DNA from: Hippasteria phrygiana
Lineage: Eukaryota > Echinodermata > Asteroidea > Valvatida > Goniasteridae
DNA: 64,000 bases
Assembly (NCBI GenBank): GCA_037893225.1
Contig: JAZGUH010000324.1
Coordinates: 186,001 to 250,000 of the forward strand
Reading direction: 5' to 3'
Part shown: piece by piece, positions 11,401 through 19,932 of the stretch
Layout: every line of letters starts with the position of its first letter
Numbering within the stretch: position 1 is the stretch's first letter
Program-made: the position numbers and the translations under genes
Notes under the pieces: generated by a model
Told to the model about the DNA's origin: nothing
Database searches by the model: none
The model's input: the letters and a program-made list of their open reading frames with translations, nothing else

Positions 11401-13945
11401 ATAGACCTACGTTATACAAGAAAAATACTAATCCGACACACCAAAAAATAAGTAAATATTTAAAGTAGAAATGAAAAGATGAAAACGTAAAATCATGTGA
11501 CGAATTTAAATGAAATTTATATGACATTGATTGCAAAATGACGAACTTGCTTCATCTATCGAACGTTAGGCAACTGCGGACGACGAAATTGAATTGTCTT
11601 TCACTAAAAAGTATGGCAAATGTATGAAATTATTTGGACAAAGTGCGAACATGGGCAACCAAAGACGAAATTGAACATGGGATATGCAAGGTAATGAATT
11701 TTCGAGACGAAATTGAAGTTAACAGTTTGTAAATTTGAATTAAAAAAAAAGTTTTAAAATGTGCGAGAAAACCTAAATTAAATGAATTTGATTTCCATCC
11801 GATATATTACAACAATTTTTTACAGCCATTTGCAAGCAATGGTGAGTGCACACGCAGGATTAAAGTTGAGGGGGGGGGGGGGGTATGGACCACCCTGTAT
11901 GTGGATATTACATTGATTGGTTATTTCTATCATATTGGGGGGTCCATATACACAGGGCGTGTTTATGGGAGGAATCAGGTGCCTGCATTGTCCTATGTTA
12001 TAAAAATGTTTTAAACGAATTAACAATTGTTTATCTAAATGGCGGGGTCAGTACGTACTTTTAGACCTTGGAGTCAGGTAGTCCATTGTGCCCATTGTCT
12101 GCAGCTTTCTCACAACACGAACTCAAAATACTAAATTGAATGGTCATATTTCTGCTACACTGCACAAACAGTGTTTACTCATGTAAACACTTTTCTAAAT
12201 ACTTTCTTGCTATCAGTTTGTAAACACGTTTACATACTAAACATGTTTAGCGTATTGACGGATAGTGTTTAGCCATTGGACACCGATGTTTAGGAATTGG
12301 ACACGTAATGTTTAGCTTCTAAACATGTTTACAAACCGATTCCAAGATTCTGTTTAATTGCTAAACACACTTTTTAGAGTGTACTTGTACAATTACAAGT
12401 GGTGTGCCGCAGGGTACAAAGTTCGGTCCAATTTTGTTTCTGATATATATGCTGCAATAGACTGTTGCAGACGATGGAAATAATATGTGGACGACCTGAC
12501 TCTCGGGGAAATTATTAAATATTGGGATCAATCACAAATGCAATCTCCTCTTCGTGAGCTTTCTGGATGGTGTCAACCAAATCATGTATTACCTAAGCCA
12601 TCCAAATGCCAGAGTATGATTATAAGTTTTTTTAAACGCAGTGTACTGAGATCTGTAACCTTAATTAATGGGACAAGCCTATAACAGGTTTCATATTTAC
12701 AATTATTGGGGGTTACTATTCAGAATGACTTAAAGTGAAACTTGCATATCACGGAAATAGTCTCTAACGCCTCTCGAAAATTATACATACTATATAATCT
12801 CAAAAAAGTGCGTATTCCTACAACCCACATGGTTACAGTTTATACTTCTTATATCAGACCCATACTGGAATATGCATGTCCAGTATGACATTCATCCATA
12901 ACTAAAGAACAAAAATAAACTCAATTGAAAGGGTGCAAAAACGGGTTTGCCGTATAATATTGGGTCCTTAATACAACAATTATCATGATGCTTGAATACA
13001 ACTAAAAGTACAAAAATCGGAAGTCAGACGTTCTGAACTATTTATTAAGTTTGGAAGGAAACTTTACTTGTTTCTAGCAGGTTCCGGGATATGCTTCCAC
13101 CGGAGAGGGAAAATAGTTTCCAACTCAGGAAAAAGACTACCTCTATAGTTTAATTGCTCCAAGGTGTATTATAATACTGAGCGTTATAAGCGCTCAGCTA
13201 TACCTTCCTTAGCTAAGGTATTGTAATCAGTTTTTGTCTGTTAAACTTTAAAGTGTATAGAAATTTGATCAATTTTAATCAATGTATTTATTTTATTATT
13301 GTAAATTTGAATGCTTTTGACCACTTTGTTCAAATATTTGTGTAAAATATACCAGTTATATTCCAGTTGAGCCAACTTATACCATCAATCTACACAGTTG
13401 TGCGTAATCCTCATACGATGATTATAATAGTGGAGCCTACCTTTGCCACAAGCAACAACCTTCACCTTGCAAGCCTTGATGCAGTGCAGGAGCGTATCAC
13501 CCCTGAGATTGTAGTTGAGAAAGGCTATCCTTAGCCCAAGCTTGTTGAAGGCCAACCAGGAGATAACGAAGCTGGGCTCGTTAAGCATGAATATGGCCAC
13601 TGTATCCTTGCAGGTAACCGCTCTGGTCCCCTGCACGAACCGGGCGAGTCGGTTGCCCCCCTTGTCCGCATCACCGTACGTGTAGATCTCATCTTGGTGC
13701 AAGAGGAACACCTTCTCTGGTATATCATTCGCGTGCCCCTCGAAGAAGTCGATGATTTTGACGTTGTTGTCCCGCATGGCGGTCATAGCCTTCTCATGGT
13801 TGAAATATTGCCGTGTGGAAGCTAAATCCTCGAAAACAGTTGGACCGTACTTCAGGCGAAGGAACGCCGCGGCCGCGACTGGAAGTCCTGCCAGGGTTGC
13901 TGCGGTGGCCGCCCCGGCGACTTTAGCAATCACGGGACTCGGCAT
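2383..13945 (-). CDS. SLC27A: Fatty acid transport protein / very-long-chain acyl-CoA synthetase, gene A (3' incomplete in window)
   Basis: SLC27A proteins activate long and very long chain fatty acids to acyl-CoA with ATP and promote their uptake; they act on plasma membrane, ER or peroxisomes. Eight coding exons join in frame on the minus strand: 13945-13441, 11277-11059, 10727-10569, 8972-8851, 5177-4977, 3793-3700, 3128-2930, 2480-2383 (1597 nt, 532 codons plus one base). Visible: a hydrophobic N-terminus (residues about 6-28), the AMP-binding P-loop [16 protein letters not shown] across the exon 2/3 junction, the adenylate motif [13 protein letters not shown] in exon 5, and the family signature [19 protein letters not shown] across exons 7/8. 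Start chosen at the first [12 protein letters not shown], which aligns with gene B. The final exon is missing: either it lies left of the window or it has been lost. No frameshift is seen. Which vertebrate FATP it matches best cannot be decided here. Confidence 0.9.
2670..2815 (-). mobile_element. tRNA-derived SINE fragment in gene A intron 7
   Basis: On the minus strand a degenerate A-box region (GGCGCGGTGCTCTTTCCGTC) is followed by a B box, GGTTCGAATCCC, then a body with TTTTCAGTCCCTACCTGATT. The same body words recur at about 24775-24850 in a different intron of gene B. A tRNA-like head with a shared conserved body is the usual SINE layout. The family name is not assigned. Confidence 0.6.
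2930..3128 (-). CDS. SLC27A: Gene A coding exon 7
   Basis: 199 nt, phase 1 to phase 2. Encodes [20 protein letters not shown] then the hinge region [25 protein letters not shown]. The TGD and DR of this block are the conserved ATP-contacting residues of adenylate-forming enzymes. Acceptor TTGATAG|GCGAG, donor TTTAG|GTAAAAG. Confidence 0.92.
3700..3793 (-). CDS. SLC27A: Gene A coding exon 6
   Basis: 94 nt. Encodes [19 protein letters not shown] then [13 protein letters not shown], matching the exon 6 of gene B in length and phase. Acceptor CTCACAG|GTTTTAG, donor CATCCAG|GTATATG. Confidence 0.88.
4401..4442. repeat. T26 run joined to G16 run
   Basis: 26 T followed directly by 16 G within gene A intron 5 (3794-4976). 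The lysine/proline-rich frames over it are artefacts. The rest of this intron holds ACATGTA-rich unique-looking sequence and no gene. Confidence 0.9.
4977..5177 (-). CDS. SLC27A: Gene A coding exon 5
   Basis: 201 nt, phase 0 at both ends. Encodes [20 protein letters not shown], then [25 protein letters not shown] and [23 protein letters not shown] is the conserved adenylate-binding motif. I place the donor at AAGG|GTAAGCC rather than the earlier CATG|GTATTT because only the former keeps exon 6 open and matches gene B. Confidence 0.9.
5178..7201. other. Gene A intron 4, left part: no gene seen
   Basis: AT-rich sequence with a C run at about 6326-6346 and short spurious frames. A run of TTCGAAT-type words near 5465-5520 is the only local pattern. 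No transposon ends recognised. Confidence 0.5.
7202..8180 (-). mobile_element. Internally deleted PIF/Harbinger-like DNA transposon in gene A intron 4
   Basis: CAGGGCCCATGTGCATAAAA at 7202 is mirrored at the right end (TTTTATGCACATGGGCCCTG, ending 8180), and the similarity continues inward (GGCTACTAG, CTAGTTGGCAACTA). Between them, on the minus strand, is the N-terminal part of a HARBI1-like transposase. The flanks do not show a clean 3-bp duplication. At 0.98 kb it is much shorter than an autonomous element and has no second (Myb-like) gene. Confidence 0.8.
7691..8005 (-). pseudogene. HARBI1-like (DDE_4) transposase, N-terminal fragment
   Basis: About 105 residues read openly from ATG at 8005: [38 protein letters not shown], then [20 protein letters not shown] and HNVVG. 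This is the typical N-terminus of HARBI1/Harbinger transposases before the DDE nuclease core. After HNVVG the frame continues only as unrelated sequence (to 7550), so the catalytic domain is deleted. Same strand as gene A, but it is an intronic insertion, not an exon. Confidence 0.8.
8851..8972 (-). CDS. SLC27A: Gene A coding exon 4
   Basis: 122 nt, phase 1 to phase 0. Encodes [20 protein letters not shown] then [21 protein letters not shown], a core FATP block (FWDD, QYIGE, CRYLL). Acceptor TCTCAG|GATGC, donor CCGCCG|GTAAGG. Confidence 0.93.
9339..10124. repeat. Giant palindrome with nested inverted repeats (fold-back element), gene A intron 3
   Basis: The left arm at about 9339-9685 (starting ATTAAACCATTGCTATGACG) is mirrored by 9728-10089, ending in the same words reversed. 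Arms are about 350 bp and near-identical, the loop about 42 bp. The loop begins GTTAAGGAGAATACATGAG and its reverse complement recurs just outside the right arm at about 10091-10124, so 9686-10124 is itself bounded by roughly 38-bp inverted termini. The word GTGTGGATTCG and its complement GAATCCACAC recur about eight times, at every junction. The open frame inside is a palindrome artefact. No transposase seen. Confidence 0.9.
10569..10727 (-). CDS. SLC27A: Gene A coding exon 3
   Basis: 159 nt, phase 1 at both ends. Starts LPKAAKV, completing the SGTTG-LPKAA P-loop begun in exon 2, then [20 protein letters not shown] and [10 protein letters not shown]. Acceptor TATATAG|GTCTTCC, donor GAGTAG|GTAGGT. 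Confidence 0.93.
11059..11277 (-). CDS. SLC27A: Gene A coding exon 2
   Basis: 219 nt. Encodes [20 protein letters not shown], a linker, then [14 protein letters not shown], the AMP-binding motif split by the next intron. Acceptor CTACAG|ACAAACG, donor ACAACCG|GTAGGT. Confidence 0.93.
11278..12155. other. Gene A intron 1, right-proximal part: no gene
   Basis: AT-rich, with a G run at about 11871-11882 and three scattered copies of GACGAAATTGAA (near 11582, 11663, 11713). Nothing else recognised. Confidence 0.4.
12156..12383. mobile_element. Small palindromic MITE, 228 bp
   Basis: Ends TACACTGCACAAACAGTGTTTA and TAAACACACTTTTTAGAGTGTA are imperfect inverted repeats. The interior is full of AAACATGTTTA/GTAAACAC words in both directions. 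TA at both outer edges would fit a Tc1/mariner-type duplication. No coding capacity. Confidence 0.6.
12395..13250 (+). pseudogene. Non-LTR retrotransposon reverse transcriptase, decayed C-terminal part
   Basis: Across several frames I read pieces of a LINE reverse transcriptase: a GVPQGT...GPILF-like start at about 12399, a YVDD-like DDLTL at about 12487, then [36 protein letters not shown] and [14 protein letters not shown]. These are the palm-to-thumb blocks of CR1/Jockey-type elements. Multiple stops and frame changes make it a dead copy. It lies in gene A intron 1 in antisense orientation to the gene. Confidence 0.75.
13441..13945 (-). CDS. SLC27A: Gene A coding exon 1 (start codon)
   Basis: 505 nt from ATG at 13943-13945 to donor GGCAAAG|GTAGGC. 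Encodes [20 protein letters not shown], a hydrophobic segment, [14 protein letters not shown], then [39 protein letters not shown] and VVACGK. NYNLR and the LLHC block are typical of FATP N-terminal halves. The upstream sequence gives no longer conserved start. Confidence 0.93.
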
Positions 13946-14254
13946 AATTCAAGATTTATTCCAAGCAATTAAGGCAAATGTTTTGGTTAATTTTGCATTA
14001 AAGCTCATGTCTAAATCGGGTGCTTCGATCACTTGTGCCTAAAAGTTCAGACAGTTAACATAATCTATGGTTATTATCACCACCGTCGACACGGTACACT
14101 GCAACTACAGCTCTTTCTTGTTATCACGCGCTGTTCCAGGTATATATGGGCGGCCAAAAAGCCAAAATTCACAAATTATAAAAGTTCGTCAAACAATCCA
14201 CAAGGGAAACTGTCTAGGTAAATTTGAATACATTTTTAAAGTGAACAAAGAAAC

Positions 14255-14327
14255 TGGCAGGAGCGGGATTCGAACCTGCGACCTTCGGGTTACCGTACCG
14301 GCGCTCTACCAACTGAGCTATCTTGCC
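14255..14327 (-). tRNA. tRNA-like sequence (probable pseudo-tRNA or SINE head)
   Basis: 73 nt on the minus strand fold roughly as a tRNA: acceptor GGCAAGA/TCCTGCC (one mismatch), A box TAGCTCAGTTGGTAGAGC, B box GGTTCGAATCC, terminal A at position 73. The anticodon arm is poor (only three central pairs), position 33 is C instead of the near-invariant U, and the anticodon would read GGT (Thr). I therefore favour a decayed tRNA gene or the head of a tRNA-derived SINE over a working tRNA. Confidence 0.6.
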
Positions 14328-14390
14328 CTATGTTGGCGGTCCCCCAAATTGTCAGTATCTGAACAAAATTATAAAAGAACACAAACAAAA

Positions 14391-14580
14391 CTAGAGGCAT
14401 GTGTTTGTGTACAAACACAAGGCTGTTTCGGATTTGTGTGTGTGTTAGTTTGGATGTGAAATGTGAATACAATAAATAAAGTTGTCACTTCGGGTTTTGC
14501 ATGCTAATGACGTCACGTCACACGTGATGACGTCATCGTGACATCATGTCAATTTTCATCTATAACACCAGGGCTCTATT
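14391..14580 (-). mobile_element. Outlying 3' end of the satellite-bearing element family
   Basis: Read on the minus strand, this has GTTATAGATGAAAATTGACA, TGACGTCATC/CACGTG sites, then CACATCCAAACTAACA, CCGAAACAGCC, TGTGTTTGTACACAAACAC and CCTCTAG followed by T. The same series ends blocks in the array at 48.35, 50.33 and 56.38 kb. It is thus a dispersed, inverted copy of that terminus. Confidence 0.75.
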
Positions 14581-14771
14581 TCATAAAAGTTACTTAGGAA
14601 TCTTCCAAAAAAATGTTCCTAAATAACTTAGGAACAATTTCTTACAAATCCTTCCTATCTTAAGAAGAAATAATCATTTTAAGTTGGGAACAATTATTTA
14701 GGCCAAAAACAAATAGTTCTGCTTCCGGTTACCTGACCTACACTAATTTTACGGCCCCGACCCTAAATTTT

Positions 14772-15404
14772 GTGTCGGCAAATAAACAAAAAGCATGTTT
14801 GTCTTTTATTAACATTTGTTTTTACTGTTGCCTTTTCCGTCTTTACAAAATGCCTCTGAACAACCTATTTACGTCAAAAACGCATGTAATTTGTTTGCCT
14901 ACTTACAATCATTCAGTATTTTTGAAAAGAAACCTCCGTTGTTTTAATCCAAATTCCCTTCGCAACAAGTTCCCTTTCGCGATTCCCTATCGCGGTGATG
15001 AAAACACGTGCGTAATGCAGCAATGCTGTGCTGGTTCCCGGCGCGCGCCTAGCAATGCTGTAATGATTCCTGCCGCGCATGATGCGGCAACCAGTCTATG
15101 CACTGTAGCCGACCAACTGCAATGCATGCAGTTCCAGGTCGGATCTGACATCTACAACGATTTCAGCCAAACTGTCAGTTATGGGCTTCTAGTAGGTTTC
15201 GTGTGCACTGTTTGCGGGTTGGGGCAAAGGTCACGTAGTGGTCAGTATACTAACCACCGGCTGATATTTGTGCTTCGTGAAGCACACACATCATGCTCTA
15301 GTTCTTTCTTTCTTTCTTCAGGCAAACGCTCACAAAAATGCTATATCTGCCAAAATCCTTGGCCGAGTTTAGCCAAAAGTTGGACAGGATCTTCCTTGAC
15401 TTGA
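14772..15404 (+). other. Longest open frame of the intergenic region, not recognised
   Basis: 210 codons, MSANKQKACLSFINICFYCC onward. No domain recognised; the composition is cysteine- and serine-rich, and the 3' third runs into the 140-bp tandem repeat and the GTGCTTCGTGAAGCAC palindrome. No splice-joined partner or poly(A) context was found. Most likely a chance frame across repeats; a lineage-specific gene cannot be excluded. Confidence 0.15.
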
Positions 15405-16735
15405 GTCCTATCTCAAGTGACCAGCATGTGGGGTCAAAGGTCACCTAGTGGTCATTTTCTTCACAAATACAAAATGCTTCTTCTTCCACAGTCTTGGTCC
15501 AATTAATGTCAGACTTGGCCAGTTACATCTTTGGACAAAGCCTCATATTAGATTTTCACAGAATTTGGCCAATGGTCACCTAATGGTCAGTAGGGGTCAT
15601 TTTCTTCAAAAATACAAAATGCTTCTTCTCCCAGAGTCTTTGTCCAAATAATGTCAGACTTGGTCAGTTACATCTCTAGACCAAGCCTCATATATAGGGT
15701 ACACATAATTTGGCCAATGGTTACCTAATGGTCAGTCAGGGAAATTTTCTTCAAAATTACGAAATGATTCTTCTCTCACAGTCTTGATGTCAAAATTTGT
15801 TATTTACATCTCTGGACCAAGCCTCATATATGGTGTACACATAATTTGGCCAATGGTCACCTAATGGTCCGTCGGCCCGGTCATTTTCTTCAAAATTACG
15901 AAATGCTTCTTCTCCCACAGTCTTGATGTCAAAGTTAGTTATTTACATCTTTGGACCAAGCCTCATATAGGCTGTACACAGAATTTGACCAATGGTCACC
16001 TAATGGTCAGTAGGGGTCATTTTATTGTACTTAAACAGGTAAAACAATTTTTGGTTAACGTTCTTCACCTGATTTGAACAATTTGTTGTCAAGTACATGC
16101 TTAGTCCATACCCTGTACATCATTTTAGCAGATTTCAGTTGTGGAAACTCAGTGGTCACTCGGTGGTTATTTTATGAAAATGCGGAAAGGCTCACAAAAA
16201 TGCTTCTTTTCCTAGAAGCTTAAATGACTTTGAGCCAAACTTGGTCAAATGCATCCTTGGCCTAAGCTCCTTCTGGGGTATTCAAATTTTGGGGTCAAAG
16301 GTCACCAACTGGTCAGTAGGGGTCAATTTGAAAACAATTTCAAAATGCTTCTTATCTTACATTCTTTTGCCGACTTCAGCCCGACTTAGTCAGATGCATC
16401 CCTGTCCCGAGCCCCGTATGGGGTACAGAATTGGGCCAAAGGTGGTCAGTCGTGGTCAGTAGTGGTCATTGTGTTAAAATATACAAAATGCATTTTCTTC
16501 TATATTTTTTCACCGATTTCAGTCAAAATGGGTAAGAAGCATCCCTCCCACGGCCGAACTTCATCTGTGATGGTCAAACTAGGGTGAAAGGTCACCTAAG
16601 GGTCAGTTGGGGTCAAAATGTTTCTTCTCTTACATTATATTGCCAATTTCAACCAAACTCAGATGCTATGACAATTTCGGGCCAATGGTCACCTTGTGGT
16701 CAATGCCAGTCAGTTCAGACAAACCTTTCAAAGGG
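15215..16735. repeat. Degenerate tandem repeat of about 138-149 bp with AGGTCA-type motifs
   Basis: Clear units begin CATTTTCTTC at about 15453, 15598, 15742 (variant AATTTTCTTC), 15880 and 16018 (variant CATTTTATTG); each contains CAAAATGCTTCTTCT, a GACCAAGCCTCATAT block and AATTTGGCCAATGGTCACC. More divergent units extend on both sides. The array lies between two copies of the palindrome GTGCTTCGTGAAGCAC (15270-15285 and 16753-16768). Confidence 0.85.
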
Positions 16736-17221
16736 CTGTTTAGGCGGATATCCGTGCTTCGTGAAGCACATTAGAGTTCGTGATTACGTTCCCCAAAGCA
16801 GCCTGCACACACTCTTTGTAAGTTTAGTTATGCCATCTTTAGAGTATTGTTGTACGGTGTGGGGAGGAAGGTACATATCTCACAATATCCTCATCAAATG
16901 TCTAAAAAGAGCCGTACGGATAATCCTTAAATGTACCTCCCTCACCCCCTCAGCTGATATGTTTGCCAGACTAAATTGTATTCCTTTCTATTCAAGAGTT
17001 AAGTCCAAAAAGGCTATCCTTGTTTTGGAAATTTTAGCCAGGTGTATACCTCATTCATTTTACTTATTGTACACTGCAGCACATGTTCATGCTTGGTTAA
17101 GCACCATATAATGTCACATGATGCAATTGTTCATTATGTGTTTCAGAGTCCAGTTGACTGGAAAGAAGAAAGCATTTGGGGATGTGCATTGGTCAGTTAT
17201 CGCACAATTCCAAGATGGCCA

Positions 17222-18055
17222 CACTGTTAAAAATTACGTTGTGGTACAACGATTTACAGAGTTTACTTCTGTATAACCACATACATGTAGAAACTCTGTT
17301 AAACATTTTCCTTGTATATCAACAACTGCGCAATTGTAAATTGTATATGTACAAAGAAGTTCTGTAATTATACAATGCTCCTTTGTTGACTTGTTCATTC
17401 ACATAGAATCTTCTATTATCCTACATGAATCTCATTATGCGGCAGCTTACCAATCACAATTGAGGAATTTTGTGTGCCCAAAAATCATGTAAAATTGCTG
17501 TTTTTTAGTCCAAAAACACATTTTCTGGATCATAATAGGTAATTTGTCAAGCAATTCATGTACAAAATTACTTTTATGCAAACATTATTAAATAATGTCG
17601 TAATTACATCCCCGTTTATGTTTTAAAAAAATCGAATCGGTTGATGCGGAACCATGACTTCATAATGGCTCTACCGAATGCATATAAAACCAAAATGCGC
17701 TATATAATATGTAATAGTAGGATCTATATGGGCACATGTACATGTACACCGTAGTAATGTAGGATTATGTAAGATTGCACAGTATTTACAATGTACAAAG
17801 TTTCTAAAATTGGAAACTGATATGTAGATGCGCAGAAAAGTCTACAAATAACCTGTGATAGCACAGAATATTTTGTTAGTACACAAAATGCCTCTGTGAA
17901 TGTACAATCTCATTGTAAACATACGAACGGTTCTCTGTTAATGTACAGAACAGTCTACAGAATACAGATCATCTCTGTACGTACATACACACAGCCCTTG
18001 TAATGCCAATTGACATAAGATTCTTTTTTAAATAACAGAGAATTTTTTAACAGTG
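17222..18055. mobile_element. Non-autonomous element with CACTGTTAAAAA termini
   Basis: CACTGTTAAAAA at 17222 and TTTTTTAACAGTG ending at 18055 are inverted. Subterminal regions on both sides are crowded with ACAGAG/CTCTGT and TGTACA words, in both directions, as in some DNA transposon families that bind transposase near the ends. CA on both outer edges might be a 2-bp duplication. No coding sequence. Confidence 0.7.
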
Positions 18056-18086
18056 CATCTTTCACTGTCTTTGCACATTAATTCTG

Positions 18087-19179
18087 GTGGTAGTCACTTG
18101 TGGTGCTGTTCGGAGACAACTTACTGAAGTTGAAGTTGCCAGAGCAGTTCAAATGATTGAAGATGGGATGACTCCGAGGCAAGTGGCTGATAGACTTGGA
18201 GTGTTTCAGAGTGTCATTAGTAGAGGTGTACAGAGATACAGAAAGACTGGTCAGTACCATAGGAGACCTGGACAAGGTCGGCCAAGGGCCACAACCCCTG
18301 CCCAAGGCCGCTTCTTGAGAATTCTGACCACTAGGAACCGGTTCCATACAGCTGTCCAACTGGTGCCTTCCACAATGCAACAGGAGTGCAAGTTTCTGAC
18401 CAAACCATACGCAATCGTCTTCACTGTGATGGTATTCATGCCAGAAGACCAAATGTGGTACCTGCTCTGACTGTAGCACATCGCAGAACCAGACGCAACT
18501 TTGCCAACGCTCATGTGGACTGGCAGCTCAGACACTGGACTCCTGTTCTCTTTATCAATAAATCCAGGTTTTGTGTTGCGACTAACGATAGACGTGTCCG
18601 AGTCTGGAGAGAGAGAGAGGACATCGTTTTCAAGTGGACAACATGGTGGAACACGATAATTTTGGAGGTGGTTCAGTAATGGTCCGGGGAGGAATCAGCA
18701 TTGGGGGTCGTATAAACCTCTATGTCTTCCCTAGGAGTGGGATTAATGCACAGCGCTACCTCAATGAGATCCTTATCCCAATTGTTATGCCATATGCTGG
18801 TGCAGTAGGTGAAAACTTTGTGTTAATGGATAGCAATGCCCGTCCGCACAGAGCTAGGGTGGTGAACAACTTCCTTGAAGACGAAAGGATTCAGCGAATG
18901 GACTGGCCAGCACGATCCCCCGACCCTAATCCCCTTGAACATTTGTGGGACCTGCTTCAGCGCACTGTTCGAAGGCAGCCACGTCCTCCTCAGACAGTAC
19001 AGGAACTCACTGAAGCACACCGTAGGGCCTGGCAAGATACTGGCCAAGATGTCATTCGTAGACTCATCAGAAGCATGCCGCAACGCTGCCCTGCATGGAG
19101 TGCATTCGCAACCGTGGAGTTCCAACACGGTATTGAGATGACAGAAAAGACAGCTAAGACACTGAAAATCCCGTTTTGA
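18087..19179 (+). pseudogene. Tc1-like transposase with frameshifts
   Basis: Read across three frames. 18087-18330: helix-turn-helix part, VARAVQMIEDGMTPRQVADR, SRGVQRYRKTGQYHRRPGQG, RPRATTPAQ. 18386-18660: QTIRNRLHCDGIHARRPNVV, VDWQLRHWTPVLFINKSRFC (catalytic D replaced by N in VLFINKSRF) and VRVWRERE. 18650-19179: FGGGSVMVRGGISIGGRINL, FVLMDSNARPHRARVVNNFL (second D) and MDWPARSPDPNPLEHLWDLL (third acidic residue, E). About 350 codons in total, normal for Tc1. At least two frameshifts and the first catalytic change make it inactive. Confidence 0.9.
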
Positions 19180-19932
19180 ATTCCTTCTGCTTTTGTGCTC
19201 ATTGTGTTGACTGTTTTTTCATGTCACGGGTCTTCTGTACTCTGCAGTGCAAGTGTGGATTGGACTGGAACAAAAGTGTGTCTTGTTTTGTTGCCTGAAC
19301 ATAACTGAATAAAATGGCACTCATATGAGTTACAATGTCAATGCTATTTTTGAAAAATATTAGTGTACAAGTTTGATCCTTTAATTTGTTTGAGTAGTGT
19401 ACATGACAAATATGTTCACACCATTTACAGCGATTCATGAAACACGACAATCGACCCAAATGGCACTGAAAGTTCCTTTCGCAAAAAAGGAATGCTACGT
19501 GACAAGTTTCGCTGTCAGTGGTGCCAGAATAATCTGCCTGAACAAATGAGGACCATGAACTCCTCAAGTACATTCAAATCGGAGCTACGTAAAGCCACCC
19601 ATTAGTGATATTTCTGTCATTTACGCTGATCTGCGGAGTTATAAACTTGGTTGCCACAATACTTTGGAGCCGGATGGGAATTTCTCCTTGTTTTTCTTTA
19701 CCCCAACGGTTTTTTGTTAGCGGATTTTTCGCTCATCCCGTAAATCAGCAATAGGCTTCTACTGTGGAGTTAACCGTAAATATATTTATTTATTTGTGTA
19801 AACATTCTTGTATTTGTTTACATATTTTGTATGTATGTGTAAATATTCCGTTTTAACTAATAATATGCAGGGCCCCAATGGAAACCCGTTTTAAACTGTT
19901 TGGGCACATCCTGGGTAAAGAAATGTAATAAA

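Larger units (their letters stand above)
17072..19399 (+). mobile_element. Tc1-like DNA transposon inserted in the LINE, itself carrying another element
   Basis: Flanked by TA at 17070-17071 and 19400-19401, with weak inverted ends (CACTGCAGCAC and the complement of GAGTAGTG). It contains a Tc1 transposase pseudogene at 18087-19179. Removing the 834-bp insert at 17222-18055 leaves about 1.49 kb, the usual length of a Tc1-type element. Confidence 0.8.
16774..19932 (+). mobile_element. LINE 3' end, copy 1, split by a Tc1-like insertion
   Basis: 16774-17069 encodes a reverse transcriptase C-terminus (VPQSSLHTLFVSLVMPSLEY, then CCTVWGG and LKRAVRIILKC), and 19400-19932 the remaining 3' part and tail. 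In the second copy at 36.7-37.6 kb the two parts are contiguous. The intervening 2.3 kb is a DNA transposon. CR1/Jockey-like by its motifs; 5' truncated, as LINE copies usually are. Confidence 0.85.

Noticed and set aside
14067..14459. 130-codon frame reading SGIRTCDLRV
   Set aside because: This is the well-known translation of a tRNA-like B box, not a protein.
18087..18470. Functional host gene with a homeodomain-like helix-turn-helix
   Set aside because: The frame continues, through frameshifts, into a full Tc1 transposase between TA-flanked ends.
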